A DNA stretch of 64,000 nt from Corynebacterium aurimucosum (GTDB lineage Bacteria; Actinomycetota; Actinomycetes; Mycobacteriales; Mycobacteriaceae), in contig NZ_CP047048.1 in the NCBI RefSeq assembly GCF_030408555.1, positions 62,001 through 126,000 of the forward strand. The letters run 5' to 3'. Shown in pieces: positions 44,323 through 53,165 of the stretch. The notes under the pieces are model-generated. The model was not told where the DNA came from. It saw nothing but the letters and a program-made list of their open reading frames with translations, and did not search any database. The position numbers were made by a program, and so were the translations under genes. Position 1 is the stretch's first letter; each line of letters starts with the position of its first letter.

Positions 44323-44733
44323 GTGACTGAACCTACCTCTAGCATGAAGACCCAGCTCGTGCGCTTCGTGTCCGTCGGTGTTTTCACCGCGGCGATTGAT
44401 TACGGCCTTACCCTTTTTCTGACGTACCTAGGCCTGCACCGTTCTTTGGCGAAGGCGATTGGCTGGGTCTTCGGCACTATCGCCGCCTATGTGGCCAATG
44501 CCCGGTGGACTTTTGGTGCTCAGGTTTCCGGCCGCACCGCCGGTGCCGTGGGCTTGCTGTACCTGTCCACCTTTGCAGTACAGAATTTCCTGTACTGGGC
44601 GCTCAACGCCCCGCTGATCAGCTTGGGCTTTGACGGCGCGGTCAAGGACACCATCGCCTTCGTCATCGCACAAGGCGTTGCCACGGTGACCAACTTCGCC
44701 ATTCAGCGCGCCTTCATCTTCAAAGGAAAGTAA
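44323..44733 (+). CDS. GtrA family membrane protein, copy 1
   Basis: The 136-residue protein has four membrane helices and the GtrA signature FVSVGVFTAAIDYGLTLFL, later YVANARWTF and TNFAIQRAFIFKGK. In mycobacteria a GtrA protein (Rv3789) near dprE1 is tied to arabinan synthesis, as proposed carrier of decaprenyl-phosphoryl arabinose or as anchor for a glycosyltransferase. GTG 44323 is the start. The second GtrA gene begins 2 bp after its stop. Confidence 0.85.
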   Translation: MTEPTSSMKTQLVRFVSVGVFTAAIDYGLTLFLTYLGLHRSLAKAIGWVFGTIAAYVANARWTFGAQVSGRTAGAVGLLYLSTFAVQNFLYWALNAPLISLGFDGAVKDTIAFVIAQGVATVTNFAIQRAFIFKGK

Positions 44734-44735
44734 CC

Positions 44736-45191
44736 ATGGCTGGTCGCGCCGAACGCCTCTCACGGTCGAATTCCCTGCAGGCGCAGGGCGCGAAGTTCGC
44801 AATCACGGGAGCCATTGCCGCGCTTATCGACGTCTCCCTGACCTGGCTCTTTCAAATTGGCTTAGGGGTATTCGGCGATGTGGCCTCGCGGACCGTTGGC
44901 TTTGCCGCCGGCACCTTGGTGGCTTATCTATTGAATCGGCGGTGGACCTTCAACGCGCGGGCATCGAAGCGCCGCTTTGCTGCCGTGTTTGCCACCTACG
45001 CAATGACCTATGCGATCAACATTCTGCTGTATCGCTGGACCTTCCCATTCTTTGATCACACACTGGACTGGCCTTCATCTTGGGCACTGGCAGTGGCTTT
45101 CGTGATTGCCCAGGGCACAGCAACGCTTATCAACTTCTTTGTGCAGCGGTGGGTGATTTTCCGCAGCACGCGCAAGTCCTTTGAGGTTTAG
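44736..45191 (+). CDS. GtrA family membrane protein, copy 2
   Basis: The 151-residue protein has four helices and GtrA motifs GAIAALIDVSLTWLF, YLLNRRWTFNARA and LINFFVQRWVIFR. The arrangement suggests an old tandem duplication with divergence. The two copies could form a heterodimer or serve different lipid-linked sugars. The stop overlaps the convergent glfT1 stop. Confidence 0.85.
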   Translation: MAGRAERLSRSNSLQAQGAKFAITGAIAALIDVSLTWLFQIGLGVFGDVASRTVGFAAGTLVAYLLNRRWTFNARASKRRFAAVFATYAMTYAINILLYRWTFPFFDHTLDWPSSWALAVAFVIAQGTATLINFFVQRWVIFRSTRKSFEV

Positions 45192-46093
45192 GGCCGGCGG
45201 AAATCTTCCTTGCGGCCGCGGTTGTGCAGGCGCAGCCACTCCATAAAGCCCTTCACGTCATGTTGCTGCACGATGAAGAACCAGCCAAACCGCGCGAATT
45301 CTTGCGGTAGCAGCTTGCGCATGCCGCGCTGCCACAACAGGTAGCCGCGGTTGCGGTAGGTGAAGAAGCGCTTGAACTCGCCCTCCGGGTATTGGGTATG
45401 CATTTTGCCGCCGAGGATGGGCTTGAACTCATCGGAGCCATCCGGGTGCAGGTAGCTCGTGGTCAGCGCGGTGCCGAAGTTTAGGCCCGAGTTGACCAGG
45501 CGGCGGTGGTACTCTACCTCATCGCCGCGAATGAACAGGCGGTAGTCAGGCACGCCGATGATTTCCATGGCTTCTGCGGAGATGAGTGCGCCGTTGAAGA
45601 GGGAGGCGATGCCGGGGAGGAAGTCACCCTCCAGCTCGTTCATGTAGCGGCGCCACACCAGGCCCTGGCGCAGTGGGAAGGCCAGCTTGGCGGGTTCATT
45701 GATATTGCACACGGCGGGGGAGACTTCGTGGAGTGCGTTGTTTTCCGCAACTCGGTAGAGCTCCTCGAGCACCTGGTGGTCGGCGGGGCGTCCGTCATCA
45801 TCCGCACACCACACCGCATCCGCGCCCAGGGCCAGAGCCGTCAGGAATCCCAACGCGAAGCCGCCGGCGCCGCCCAGATTGGTTTCGGAAGGCACGTAGA
45901 TGCCGCGCTCGCCGGCTAGTTCGTGGAGGAGATCCTCCACTGCTGCTTCCGCGCCGTTATCCACCACGATGACCCATTGCACCGGGTGCGTCTGGTTCAC
46001 CACCTGCTCAAGGGAGGCGCGTAGCAGTTCCACGCGCTGGTGGGTGACGATCACAGCGGCCGTTTTTCCGGCCTGGGACAGGGTGGCAGTCAT
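45188..46093 (-). CDS. glfT1: Galactofuranosyltransferase GlfT1
   Basis: The 301-residue GT2 enzyme adds the first galactofuranose residues to the lipid-linked linker of arabinogalactan, on the cytoplasmic face. It has VIVTHQRVELLRASLEQV, NLGGAGGFALG and the metal-binding WCADDDGRP (DxD), then FIRGDEVEYHRRL with a likely catalytic Asp. It is homologous in context to Rv3782. The stop overlaps that of the second GtrA gene. Confidence 0.88.
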   Translation of the reverse strand: MTATLSQAGKTAAVIVTHQRVELLRASLEQVVNQTHPVQWVIVVDNGAEAAVEDLLHELAGERGIYVPSETNLGGAGGFALGFLTALALGADAVWCADDDGRPADHQVLEELYRVAENNALHEVSPAVCNINEPAKLAFPLRQGLVWRRYMNELEGDFLPGIASLFNGALISAEAMEIIGVPDYRLFIRGDEVEYHRRLVNSGLNFGTALTTSYLHPDGSDEFKPILGGKMHTQYPEGEFKRFFTYRNRGYLLWQRGMRKLLPQEFARFGWFFIVQQHDVKGFMEWLRLHNRGRKEDFRRP

Positions 46094-46135
46094 GGGTTCT
46101 ATTGTGCCACCTGTAATGAACTATACGATGCTGCC

Positions 46136-46741
46136 ATGGCTGTAAAAAGTATCGAAGAAATGTGGGCTCCTTTTAGGGTTTCCGTTCACGTAGGTGAGCT
46201 GACCTTACGCGTGCTGCGTGATAGCGACATCGCTGCGATTCATGGTGTCACTGCCGCCGAGATTTTTGGCGAGCCGCTACCGGATTACACGTTTCCGTGG
46301 TTGAAGCAGAAGCCTGATCCAGGTTTCCGGTGGGCGCACCGCGCGCAGATGTCCCCGGAGGAGTGGTCGCTCGACTTGGGAGTGCATCTTGATGGTGAAG
46401 TCATTGGTTCGGTGGATCTGCGGGCAAAGAATTTTCCCGATAACCATGAGGTCGTAACCGGATCGTGGATCTACCACCGCCTTCAGGGCCGCGGCATTGG
46501 TACGCAGGTCCGCCACGCCGCTGCGGTTTTTTGTTTTGATTACCTGGGTGCGAGCCGGTTGCGTTCAGAATGGGAGCCGGGGAACGAGGCGTCCCAGGCT
46601 GTATCGCGCAAGCTGGGCTACACCATCGAAGGCAACAAGGCCGTGCTGCGCAAAGAGGACTACCAGCCGGGGCCGGAAGTGATTGTGGCCGGGATGAGTG
46701 AGGAACTGCGCGAGCTTCTGGGAGCAAACTTCGCAGTATGA
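46136..46741 (+). CDS. GNAT family N-acetyltransferase
   Basis: The 201-residue protein resembles the RimJ/RimL group: LTLRVLRDSDI near the start, IYHRLQGRGIGTQV for the acetyl-CoA pyrophosphate loop and the SEWEPGNEASQAVSRKLGYTIEG end. Proteins like this acetylate ribosomal N-termini or small amines. ATG 46136 starts MAVKSIEEM. A start at MWAPF is also possible. It is divergent from glfT1 with 42 bp between starts. Confidence 0.8.
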   Translation: MAVKSIEEMWAPFRVSVHVGELTLRVLRDSDIAAIHGVTAAEIFGEPLPDYTFPWLKQKPDPGFRWAHRAQMSPEEWSLDLGVHLDGEVIGSVDLRAKNFPDNHEVVTGSWIYHRLQGRGIGTQVRHAAAVFCFDYLGASRLRSEWEPGNEASQAVSRKLGYTIEGNKAVLRKEDYQPGPEVIVAGMSEELRELLGANFAV

Positions 46742-46750
46742 CGAATAATT

Positions 46751-46798
46751 CGTGAAAATGGGAGAGTTTCTACTCATTTTCACGGAAACTTGTAGAAT
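46751..46798 (+). promoter_or_regulatory. Inverted repeat and promoter of the fic gene
   Basis: CGTGAAAATG (46751-46760) and CATTTTCACG (46775-46784) form a perfect 10-bp inverted repeat around 14 nt. TAGAAT (46793-46798) is a -10 box placed 6 bases before ATG 46805, so the mRNA is probably leaderless. The repeat covers the -35 area and looks like an operator. Confidence 0.6.
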
Positions 46799-46804
46799 AT
46801 TGGC

Positions 46805-47695
46805 ATGCTTAACGTGCGGACCGCCTCAAGAATTGACGCTCTTCTTGATCAATATGCAGCGTTGCGGGAGGACAACTCCGAGGCCATTGCGGAGATTGCA
46901 CGCGCAGAGGTGGCGGAGTCGGTGTATAACTCGAACGCCATTGAGAATTCCACGCTGACTTTGGAGGACACCGAGAACATCTTGGCGGGGTTCACCGCCA
47001 GAGCCCACGATTTACGGGAAGTCTTTGAGGCCAAAAACCTGGCGGACGTGACTGAGGAACTTATTCGGGGCGTCGGTAAGCTCGATGCACACCTCATTCT
47101 GCGACTGCATGGCATGTTGCTTCGCGGCATCAATGACGACTGGGCGGGGCGCTTTCGTCGAAGGGGGGAGTGGGTTCGCGTGGGCGCTCATATGGGGGCC
47201 AACCCGGAATACGTGGACAGGCTGGTGGACACAGCCATTGCCGAATACTACGAGGACACCAGCTTCTTTGTTGACCGAATCGCGCGGTTTCATGCGGAAT
47301 TTGAAACCATTCATCCTTTTTCAGACGGCAATGGGCGCATCGGGCGCGTCATTATCAATCAACAGCTCTTGGAGTTAGGGGCGCCGCCCATCATCATTCC
47401 GAACAAGGGAAAAGAGCGCCACTATTATCCTGTGTTCCGTGGCTACCCAGTTAGTGGGGACTTCTCTGCGCTGAGCACGCTTATCGCTCGGCAACTCATC
47501 GAGTCCCTACACAAGCGTATAACGCTCATGACCGCGCCGAAGGTGATTCGTCTATCGGAATGGGCAAAGGCTAATGGCGTTTCTGGGTCCGCGGCCGCCA
47601 ATAAGGCGGCGCGGGGTAGCATCCCGGCCTTCCGACAGCGCGGAACGTGGATGATTGATGCGCAGTATGGCAGTGACAACAAAGGCCGTGGCTAG
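46805..47695 (+). CDS. Fic family protein
   Basis: The 296-residue protein has the Fic motif IHPFSDGNGRIGR (catalytic His 170) and an N-terminal inhibitory motif SNAIEN (43-48), matching [ST]xxxE[GN]. Inhibition within the same chain defines class II Fic enzymes. These transfer AMP from ATP to target proteins. The C-terminus (VIRLSEWAKANGVSGSAAANKAARGSIPAF) looks like a small DNA-binding helix-turn-helix, which would fit autoregulation at the upstream palindrome. No separate antitoxin gene is present. Its stop overlaps the wzt stop. Confidence 0.88.
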   Translation: MLNVRTASRIDALLDQYAALREDNSEAIAEIARAEVAESVYNSNAIENSTLTLEDTENILAGFTARAHDLREVFEAKNLADVTEELIRGVGKLDAHLILRLHGMLLRGINDDWAGRFRRRGEWVRVGAHMGANPEYVDRLVDTAIAEYYEDTSFFVDRIARFHAEFETIHPFSDGNGRIGRVIINQQLLELGAPPIIIPNKGKERHYYPVFRGYPVSGDFSALSTLIARQLIESLHKRITLMTAPKVIRLSEWAKANGVSGSAAANKAARGSIPAFRQRGTWMIDAQYGSDNKGRG

Positions 47696-48489
47696 GCGTT
47701 TTCCTCGTTGTCGAAGCGCTTGCGCAAATCCCGCACGTACTGGCCTACCTCAGGGCCTTCGTACTCGCCGACGACCTCGGAGACCTCGCCCACCGAGCGA
47801 ATCTGGCCGTGGTCGATCCACAGGGCGGTATCGCACAGCTGCGCCAGGAAGTCGTTGGAGTGGGAGGCAAAGACCAGGATGCCGGAGCGCTTCACTAGGT
47901 CCTGAAGACGGACGCGGGCCTTGGCCATGAAGGCGGCGTCGACGGCGCCGATGCCTTCGTCGAGAAGCAGGATCTCCGGCTCAATGGAGGTCACCACGCC
48001 CAGTGCTAGGCGCACGCGCATACCGGTGGAGTAGGTGCGCAGCGGCATGGAGAGGTAATCACCCAGCTCAGAGAATTCCGCGATCTCATCCATCTTGGCC
48101 TTCATCTGCTTGATGGTCTGGCCCAGGAAGAGGCCGCGGATGATGATGTTGTCATAGCCGGAGACCTCTGGGTCCATGCCCACGCCGAGGTCGAAGACGG
48201 GGGCCACGCGCCCGCGCACGTCGGCGGCGCCGCGGGTGGGCTCGTAGATGCCGGAGAGCAGGCGCAACAGAGTGGTTTTGCCCGCGCCGTTGTGGCCGAC
48301 GAGGCCGACGCGATCGCCCTCGCGCAGGTGGAGGTTGATGTCTTTGAGCGCTTCCACCATGACCACGTTCTGGTCATTCTTGCCAATGGAGCCACCGGCC
48401 GTGGAGAGCATCGCCTTCTTGAGGGAGCGGGACTTGGCATCAAAGATGGGAAAGTCCACGCAAGCGTTATACGTATCAATGGAAACCAT
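47692..48489 (-). CDS. wzt: ABC transporter ATPase Wzt (galactan export)
   Basis: The 265-residue ATPase has Walker A GLVGHNGAGKTTLL, signature TYSTGMRVRLALG and Walker B PEILLLDEGIGAVD. With Wzm it forms the exporter thought to move lipid-linked galactan across the membrane (Rv3781-type). It starts 12 bp after wzm and lacks the C-terminal carbohydrate-binding domain of some Wzt proteins. Confidence 0.88.
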   Translation of the reverse strand: MVSIDTYNACVDFPIFDAKSRSLKKAMLSTAGGSIGKNDQNVVMVEALKDINLHLREGDRVGLVGHNGAGKTTLLRLLSGIYEPTRGAADVRGRVAPVFDLGVGMDPEVSGYDNIIIRGLFLGQTIKQMKAKMDEIAEFSELGDYLSMPLRTYSTGMRVRLALGVVTSIEPEILLLDEGIGAVDAAFMAKARVRLQDLVKRSGILVFASHSNDFLAQLCDTALWIDHGQIRSVGEVSEVVGEYEGPEVGQYVRDLRKRFDNEENA

Positions 48490-48501
48490 GGACGATCCTT
48501 T

Positions 48502-49353
48502 CTAGACCCAGTAGGAGACGCGGAAGCGCCACTGGCGCATGGCCAGGCCGGCGATGAGCAGGCCGGCGACGGTACAGCCGATGACGATGAGCCAGTGATA
48601 ACCGGCGACGGGCTCGCCGATCATAGGGGCGCGGATGATCTCCATGTAGTGGTAGAGCGGGTTGATCTCAGCGATGCGCGCGCGGCTGGCCACGGCACCT
48701 CCCTGTTCCTTCAGGGTGTTGGTCATCCACACGATCGGCGTGACGTAGAAAAGCAGCTGGGTCAGAGCCTCCAGCAGCGGGGCGACGTCACGGAAGCGGG
48801 TGGCGATGATGCCGAAGAACATGGCTACCCACACGCCGTTAACCAGGAAGAGTCCTAGCGCCGGGATGAACAGGAAGAACTCCCAGCCCAAGTGGCGCGG
48901 GAAGATAAGAATGAGCAGCAGCCAGATGATGAGGTTGTGGCCCAAGAAGAGGGTTTGCCGCCAGACAAGTCGGTAGACGTGCACCGATAGTGGTGCGGGC
49001 AGCTGTTTAATGAGTCCCTCGTTGTCGATGAAGACCGTCGATCCTTCCTTGATGGCGCCGGAGATGAAGTTCCACATAATCAGGCCCACAGTCACGTGGG
49101 GCAAGAATTCTGCAACCGGGATCTGGAAGAGCATGGAGTACAGCAGGCCAAGCGCCGCAGCCATCACGCCGGTCGCGATGGTGATCCAGAACGGACCCAG
49201 CACCGAGCGGCGGTAGCGCTGCTTGATGTCTTGGATGCCCAGCTTGAACCACAGCTCGCGCTGGCGAGCGCCTTGCAACAGATCGGCGAAGGCCGCCGAC
49301 ATGGTCATGGAACGCGAGGCCGGCTCCTCACCGGGTGCAGGCGTGGAGGTCAT
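48502..49353 (-). CDS. wzm: ABC transporter permease Wzm (galactan export)
   Basis: The 283-residue ABC-2 permease has six membrane helices. Family marks are ELWFKLGIQDIKQRYRRSVLGPFWITI and GLIMWNFISGAIKEGSTVF. It pairs with Wzt to export galactan (Rv3783-type). ATG 49353 (MTSTPAPG) is chosen. A longer frame to 49434 and a shorter start at MTMSAAF are possible. It diverges from the PLP-fold gene, with about 196 bp between. Confidence 0.87.
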   Translation of the reverse strand: MTSTPAPGEEPASRSMTMSAAFADLLQGARQRELWFKLGIQDIKQRYRRSVLGPFWITIATGVMAAALGLLYSMLFQIPVAEFLPHVTVGLIMWNFISGAIKEGSTVFIDNEGLIKQLPAPLSVHVYRLVWRQTLFLGHNLIIWLLLILIFPRHLGWEFFLFIPALGLFLVNGVWVAMFFGIIATRFRDVAPLLEALTQLLFYVTPIVWMTNTLKEQGGAVASRARIAEINPLYHYMEIIRAPMIGEPVAGYHWLIVIGCTVAGLLIAGLAMRQWRFRVSYWV

Positions 49354-49549
49354 GCGGGCTACGTCGTCACGCAGGTTTTTCTTGTCTTGCACGTCCTTCA
49401 CCCTAGCGCGCACCTCCGCCAAACACCTACACACACGCCCTTAACCTGGGAAAACACGAACGAGCTGGGAAAATCGAGGGTTAGGAAAGATTTACATGGG
49501 GCGTATAGAGTAGGGAGCGTTCATCCGCATCGGGAGGAAGGGTTGAAGC

Positions 49550-50761
49550 ATGACGGAACAGTATGACGTCGCCAGCGTGCGAGGTTTTTACACTGGTCTG
49601 TCCGATGGTTGGACCTACCTGAACGCACACGCCGCGCCGCAGATTGCGGAACGCGTGGCCTCTGGTGTTGCCCGCTCTTTCCGCATGTCCGCCACGGTGA
49701 AACCGCTGGAGGATGCCGTGGGCGCGCACTCGGCGCATCACGAACCAGGGGAGCTCCACGCGGCGGACATGTATGCCTCCGCGCGCCGGGCGGTGGCGGA
49801 TCTCACGGGTGCCACGGCGGAGCGGGTCATCCTGGGCCCGTCGCTGCCGGTGCTGTACCAGGCTTTGGGCGTTGCACTGCGCCCGCTGCTGCGCCGCCAA
49901 TCCTCGGTGGTGCTCTCCCGCTTTGATTCGCCGGAGTTTACGAGCGCGTTTGCGCACCTTGGTACCGATATTCGGTGGGCGCAGCCGGACTTGGGTACGG
50001 GTGAGCTGCCGGCATTCCAATACGCTGATCTGGTTGATGGCTCGACGCGTTTTGTCGCTTTTTCTGCCGCCCACGAGCTGCTGGGCACGGTCACGTCGGC
50101 CTCGGAGATTATTGATTCGGTCCATGAGCGTTCGCGCGCCTGGGTGCTTGTCGACGTCTCCTCGATCGCCCCCTACCGTCTCCTCGACTTTGATGCGATT
50201 GGGGCGGATATCCTCGGCGTGGATGTGGGCGCTCTGGGTGGCCCGCAGATGGCGGCGCTGGTCTTCCGCGATACCGCGATGTTCCGCCGCCTCGATGAGC
50301 TTGTCGTTGGCCCGGTCTCCGCGGGCTTGGCGGGTGGCGTTGGTCCCTTGGTGGATCATCTGGCGGAACTCGCAGGAGGGGAGCGCGGTTCGCGCCGCGT
50401 GCGCCTGACGCGTTCGATGGAAGCCCTCGCGAGCTACATGGAGGATCTCACGGGGGATCTCTATAGCTTGTTGGGCACGCTTCCGGCCGTTCACATCCTT
50501 GGGGTGACGGGTGAGGCGGCAGCCGACGCCTCCGATGACCGCCTCCCGCGCCTGACCTTCGCCGTGCGCGATGTGCCTGCGGATGTGATTCACCGCCGGC
50601 TCTTCGACAATGGCTTGGTTACGACCACCGCCCCGCACACGCCGCTGCTCACGGAGATGGGCGTGGAAGAGGTCGGCGGTGCTGTCACGGTTTCGCTGAG
50701 TCCGTTTAGCACGTACCACGACGTTGAGCACCTCACCCGCGTGGTCGCGTCCCTGGCTTAG
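49550..50761 (+). CDS. Aminotransferase class V-fold protein without catalytic lysine
   Basis: The 403-residue protein has the overall pattern of cysteine-desulfurase-like PLP enzymes: TYLNAHAAPQ, a helix after RRAVADLTGA, LVDVSSIAPYRLLDF (conserved Asp 202) and DILGVDVGALGGPQMAALVF. The last segment is where the Schiff-base lysine should be, before GGP. Here no lysine exists. The whole chain has only one lysine, K51. So it is probably not a normal PLP enzyme. The neighbouring gene order matches Rv3778c/Rv3777. AGGAAG upstream supports ATG 49550. Confidence 0.75.
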   Translation: MTEQYDVASVRGFYTGLSDGWTYLNAHAAPQIAERVASGVARSFRMSATVKPLEDAVGAHSAHHEPGELHAADMYASARRAVADLTGATAERVILGPSLPVLYQALGVALRPLLRRQSSVVLSRFDSPEFTSAFAHLGTDIRWAQPDLGTGELPAFQYADLVDGSTRFVAFSAAHELLGTVTSASEIIDSVHERSRAWVLVDVSSIAPYRLLDFDAIGADILGVDVGALGGPQMAALVFRDTAMFRRLDELVVGPVSAGLAGGVGPLVDHLAELAGGERGSRRVRLTRSMEALASYMEDLTGDLYSLLGTLPAVHILGVTGEAAADASDDRLPRLTFAVRDVPADVIHRRLFDNGLVTTTAPHTPLLTEMGVEEVGGAVTVSLSPFSTYHDVEHLTRVVASLA

Positions 50762-51714
50762 ACCTCGAGGACGAGCTTGCCCGTGACTTCGCCGGAGTCG
50801 AGGGCTTGGTGGGCTTCGGAGGCGCGAGCAAGCGCAAACGTGCGATGCAGGTGGTGCTTGACGCTGCCGTCCTCCAGCCACGGCCAGACGTTTTTAACGG
50901 TGTCCGCAACGATGGCGGCCTTGCCCTCCAGCGAGCGGGAGCGCAGCGTGGTGCCCTGCAGCGTCAGGCGCTTGTTGAGGAGGATGCCCATATTGAGCTC
51001 GGTTTTTGTTCCGCCCTGCATGCCGATAGTGACCATGTGGCCGCCCTTAGCCAGCGCGATGAGGTTCTTCTTCAAGTACTTCGCGCCCATGATGTCGAGG
51101 ATGACATCGCACTGGTTCTTTAGTTCCTCGGCGAAGTCTTGCTCGTTGTAGTTGATGAGGATATCCGCGCCGAGCTCCTTGCACGTGGCGAGCTTTTCTG
51201 CGGTTCCTGCCGTCACGGCGACGGTGGCGCCCAGTTGTTTCGCCACCTGGATGGCGAAGGTGCCGATACCTCCCGCACCGCCGTGGATGAGGATGGTCTG
51301 GCCCTTGTCTAGTTTCGCCTCCATCGCGATGTTCGACCACACGGTGCAGGCCACTTCGATGACGGAGGCGGCCTCGGCAAAGGAATAGCCGCTGGGGATG
51401 GGCAGCAGCTGGCCCTTGGGTACGGCGACGTATTCGGCATAGCCGCCGCCGGCCAGCAGTGCGCCGACCTTGGAGCCAACCTCGACGTCGGTGTCGCCTG
51501 CATCGACGACTTCGCCTGCGACTTCGAGACCAATAATCTCCGAAGCGCCCGGCGGCGGCGGGTAGTGCCCGCGGGCCTGGAGCAGGTCGGCGCGGTTCAC
51601 ACCGGCGGCTTTGACTTTAACGAGGACTTCGCCGGCTTGGAGTTGTGGCTTATCGGCTTCCCCCAACTCCAGTGAGTGTGGGTCTTCCAGATTGGTCTGA
51701 ATGATGGCTTTCAT
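50758..51714 (-). CDS. Zinc-independent quinone oxidoreductase-like protein
   Basis: The 318-residue medium-chain reductase resembles NADPH:quinone oxidoreductases (Qor/PIG3): VKVKAAGVNRADLLQARGHYPPP, IHGGAGGIGTFAIQVAKQLG for NADPH and VTIGMQGGTKTELNMG. It probably reduces quinones or enones in the cytoplasm. The last 4 bp overlap the stop of the preceding convergent gene. The relative in M. tuberculosis lies in the same position. Confidence 0.85.
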   Translation of the reverse strand: MKAIIQTNLEDPHSLELGEADKPQLQAGEVLVKVKAAGVNRADLLQARGHYPPPPGASEIIGLEVAGEVVDAGDTDVEVGSKVGALLAGGGYAEYVAVPKGQLLPIPSGYSFAEAASVIEVACTVWSNIAMEAKLDKGQTILIHGGAGGIGTFAIQVAKQLGATVAVTAGTAEKLATCKELGADILINYNEQDFAEELKNQCDVILDIMGAKYLKKNLIALAKGGHMVTIGMQGGTKTELNMGILLNKRLTLQGTTLRSRSLEGKAAIVADTVKNVWPWLEDGSVKHHLHRTFALARASEAHQALDSGEVTGKLVLEV

Positions 51715-51729
51715 GCCACACCACCGTAC

Positions 51730-52626
51730 TTAAATCCAATCATCCTCGACGAGAAACGCGTTGACCGCGATGGCTGCGGCGTTGGCCTCGCCCATCGCTA
51801 CTGCCACCTGTGCCGGCGGGTTAACCACGTTGCCCACGGCCCAGATGCGCGGGTGGCTGGTGGCACCGGCGGGGCCCACCTTGATGAGGCTTCCGCCCAT
51901 CGCAGCCGGCGGGCTGTGGCGTTCGAGGTTGAGGTCAGCGAGGAACTCATCGTGCGGGTGAGGAACAGGCATGTAGAACAGGGCGTCGACGGCATGTTCG
52001 CTGTCTCCAACCAGGACCTTTCCATCTTGGAAGGAGGTGACGGGGCCGTCGACAAGCGCAATGCCGCGCCGAGTCAGGTCCGCGCGCTGCTCCTCGGTGA
52101 GCTCCATGCCGTTGGTGAAGAAGGTGATGTCCTTGGACCACTGGCGCAGGAGTGCCGCATGGTGCAGGGAGAACTCGCCGATGCAGAGAATGCCGAGCGC
52201 CTCGTCTGCTACCTCGAACCCGTGGCAATAAGGGCAGTGGAGGACTGTATCTCCCCAGTTTTCTTCGAGGCCCGGGATGTCAGGATGCACATCGTCCACG
52301 CCGCTGGCGACGATGATGGAGCGGGCCGCGACGGTCTCTCCGTTGCTCAACGTGGCGGTGAGCGTGCGGTCATTATCGGTGACGGAATCTACGGTGGTGT
52401 TCGCGATTGTTACGCCGTAGCTGCGCAGCTGCTCTTTGCCGCGCTCCTGGAACTCAAGGGGTGGTGTGCCCTCGAGGGCAATGACACCGTGGATTTCGTG
52501 GGCGAAGCGGTTGCGGGGAGTGGTGGAATCAACAACGAGGACACTGCGGCGCGCGCGGACCATGACCAGTGCTGCCTGAAGGCCGGCCGCGCCACCGCCG
52601 ATGATGAGGGTATCGACTGTCTGCAT
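51730..52626 (-). CDS. Thioredoxin reductase-like FAD oxidoreductase
   Basis: The 298-residue flavoprotein has LIIGGGAAGLQAALVMVRAR (FAD), HCPYCHGFEVADEALGIL with CxxC redox pair, and IWAVGNVVNPPAQVAVAMGEAN. It belongs to the thioredoxin-reductase group. The partner is not known since no thioredoxin gene adjoins. ATG 52626 gives MQTVDTLIIGG, which fits the fold. It ends 15 bp before the quinone oxidoreductase gene, so the two may be co-transcribed. Confidence 0.85.
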   Translation of the reverse strand: MQTVDTLIIGGGAAGLQAALVMVRARRSVLVVDSTTPRNRFAHEIHGVIALEGTPPLEFQERGKEQLRSYGVTIANTTVDSVTDNDRTLTATLSNGETVAARSIIVASGVDDVHPDIPGLEENWGDTVLHCPYCHGFEVADEALGILCIGEFSLHHAALLRQWSKDITFFTNGMELTEEQRADLTRRGIALVDGPVTSFQDGKVLVGDSEHAVDALFYMPVPHPHDEFLADLNLERHSPPAAMGGSLIKVGPAGATSHPRIWAVGNVVNPPAQVAVAMGEANAAAIAVNAFLVEDDWI

Positions 52627-52779
52627 GGGCCCGAGTAAACCAGAGCAAGGTGCGTGCGGCAATGGTTTTCAGTAGGTTGTGTTGGGCGCTTTGCACAACG
52701 TGATGAGGCGAATTCTTCTCCCGTGGCGGAGTCTAGTACTCTGAACGTGTTGCGCGCGGTGCATGCTGACGCGTGACGA

Positions 52780-52867
52780 GGAGGCGTGGCAGAGCGGCCG
52801 AATGCACTGGTCTTGAAAACCAGCGTGGGGAAACTCACCGCGGGTTCAAATCCCGCCGCCTCCGCCA
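52780..52867 (+). tRNA. tRNA-Ser (anticodon TGA)
   Basis: Acceptor arms GGAGGCG (52780-52786) and CGCCTCC (52857-52863) pair perfectly. CTGGT and ACCAG form the anticodon stem with TGA at 52814-52816. A class II variable arm and the GGTTCAAATCC T-arm follow. The discriminator G and encoded CCA end at 52867. The tRNA reads UCA codons and related serine codons. Confidence 0.95.
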
Positions 52868-52880
52868 ATTGTTTTGGGGG

Positions 52881-53165
52881 TCATTTGTTCAGGCTCTGCT
52901 TCTTGTCCTGCGCGGCTGTAACGAAGCTCAGAACGCATCCTGCCAGTAGGAATCCGCTAATTTGCAGGTGGGTGGCCCAGTTTCCTCCGCCGCCAGCGAC
53001 GGCGAGAAAAATCGAAAATGCAACTGCAGCTACGCAGTGGATGGCTAACCGGCTATGTGCGCCTAGACGCCGTTGTGGCCAGGCTTTCCCGATGGCCCAG
53101 CTCACTGCTGTGAGAATGGCGTAAAAGGTGATTCCCGCTAAAGCTCCTGGAACAAGGTAGAGCAT
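52881..53165 (-). CDS. Small three-helix membrane protein, unknown
   Basis: The 94-residue product has helices at about 4-24, 41-60 and 68-84, and a lysine-rich tail (AAQDKKQSLNK). I recognise no family. AGGAGATG upstream supports the start at 53165. It lies between tRNA-Ser and the toxin-antitoxin pair. Confidence 0.55.
   Translation of the reverse strand: MLYLVPGALAGITFYAILTAVSWAIGKAWPQRRLGAHSRLAIHCVAAVAFSIFLAVAGGGGNWATHLQISGFLLAGCVLSFVTAAQDKKQSLNK

Noticed and set aside
49481..50881. 466-codon minus-strand frame opposite the PLP-fold gene
   Set aside because: Arg/His-rich shadow of a GC-rich gene. The plus-strand protein has clear family sequence and an RBS.
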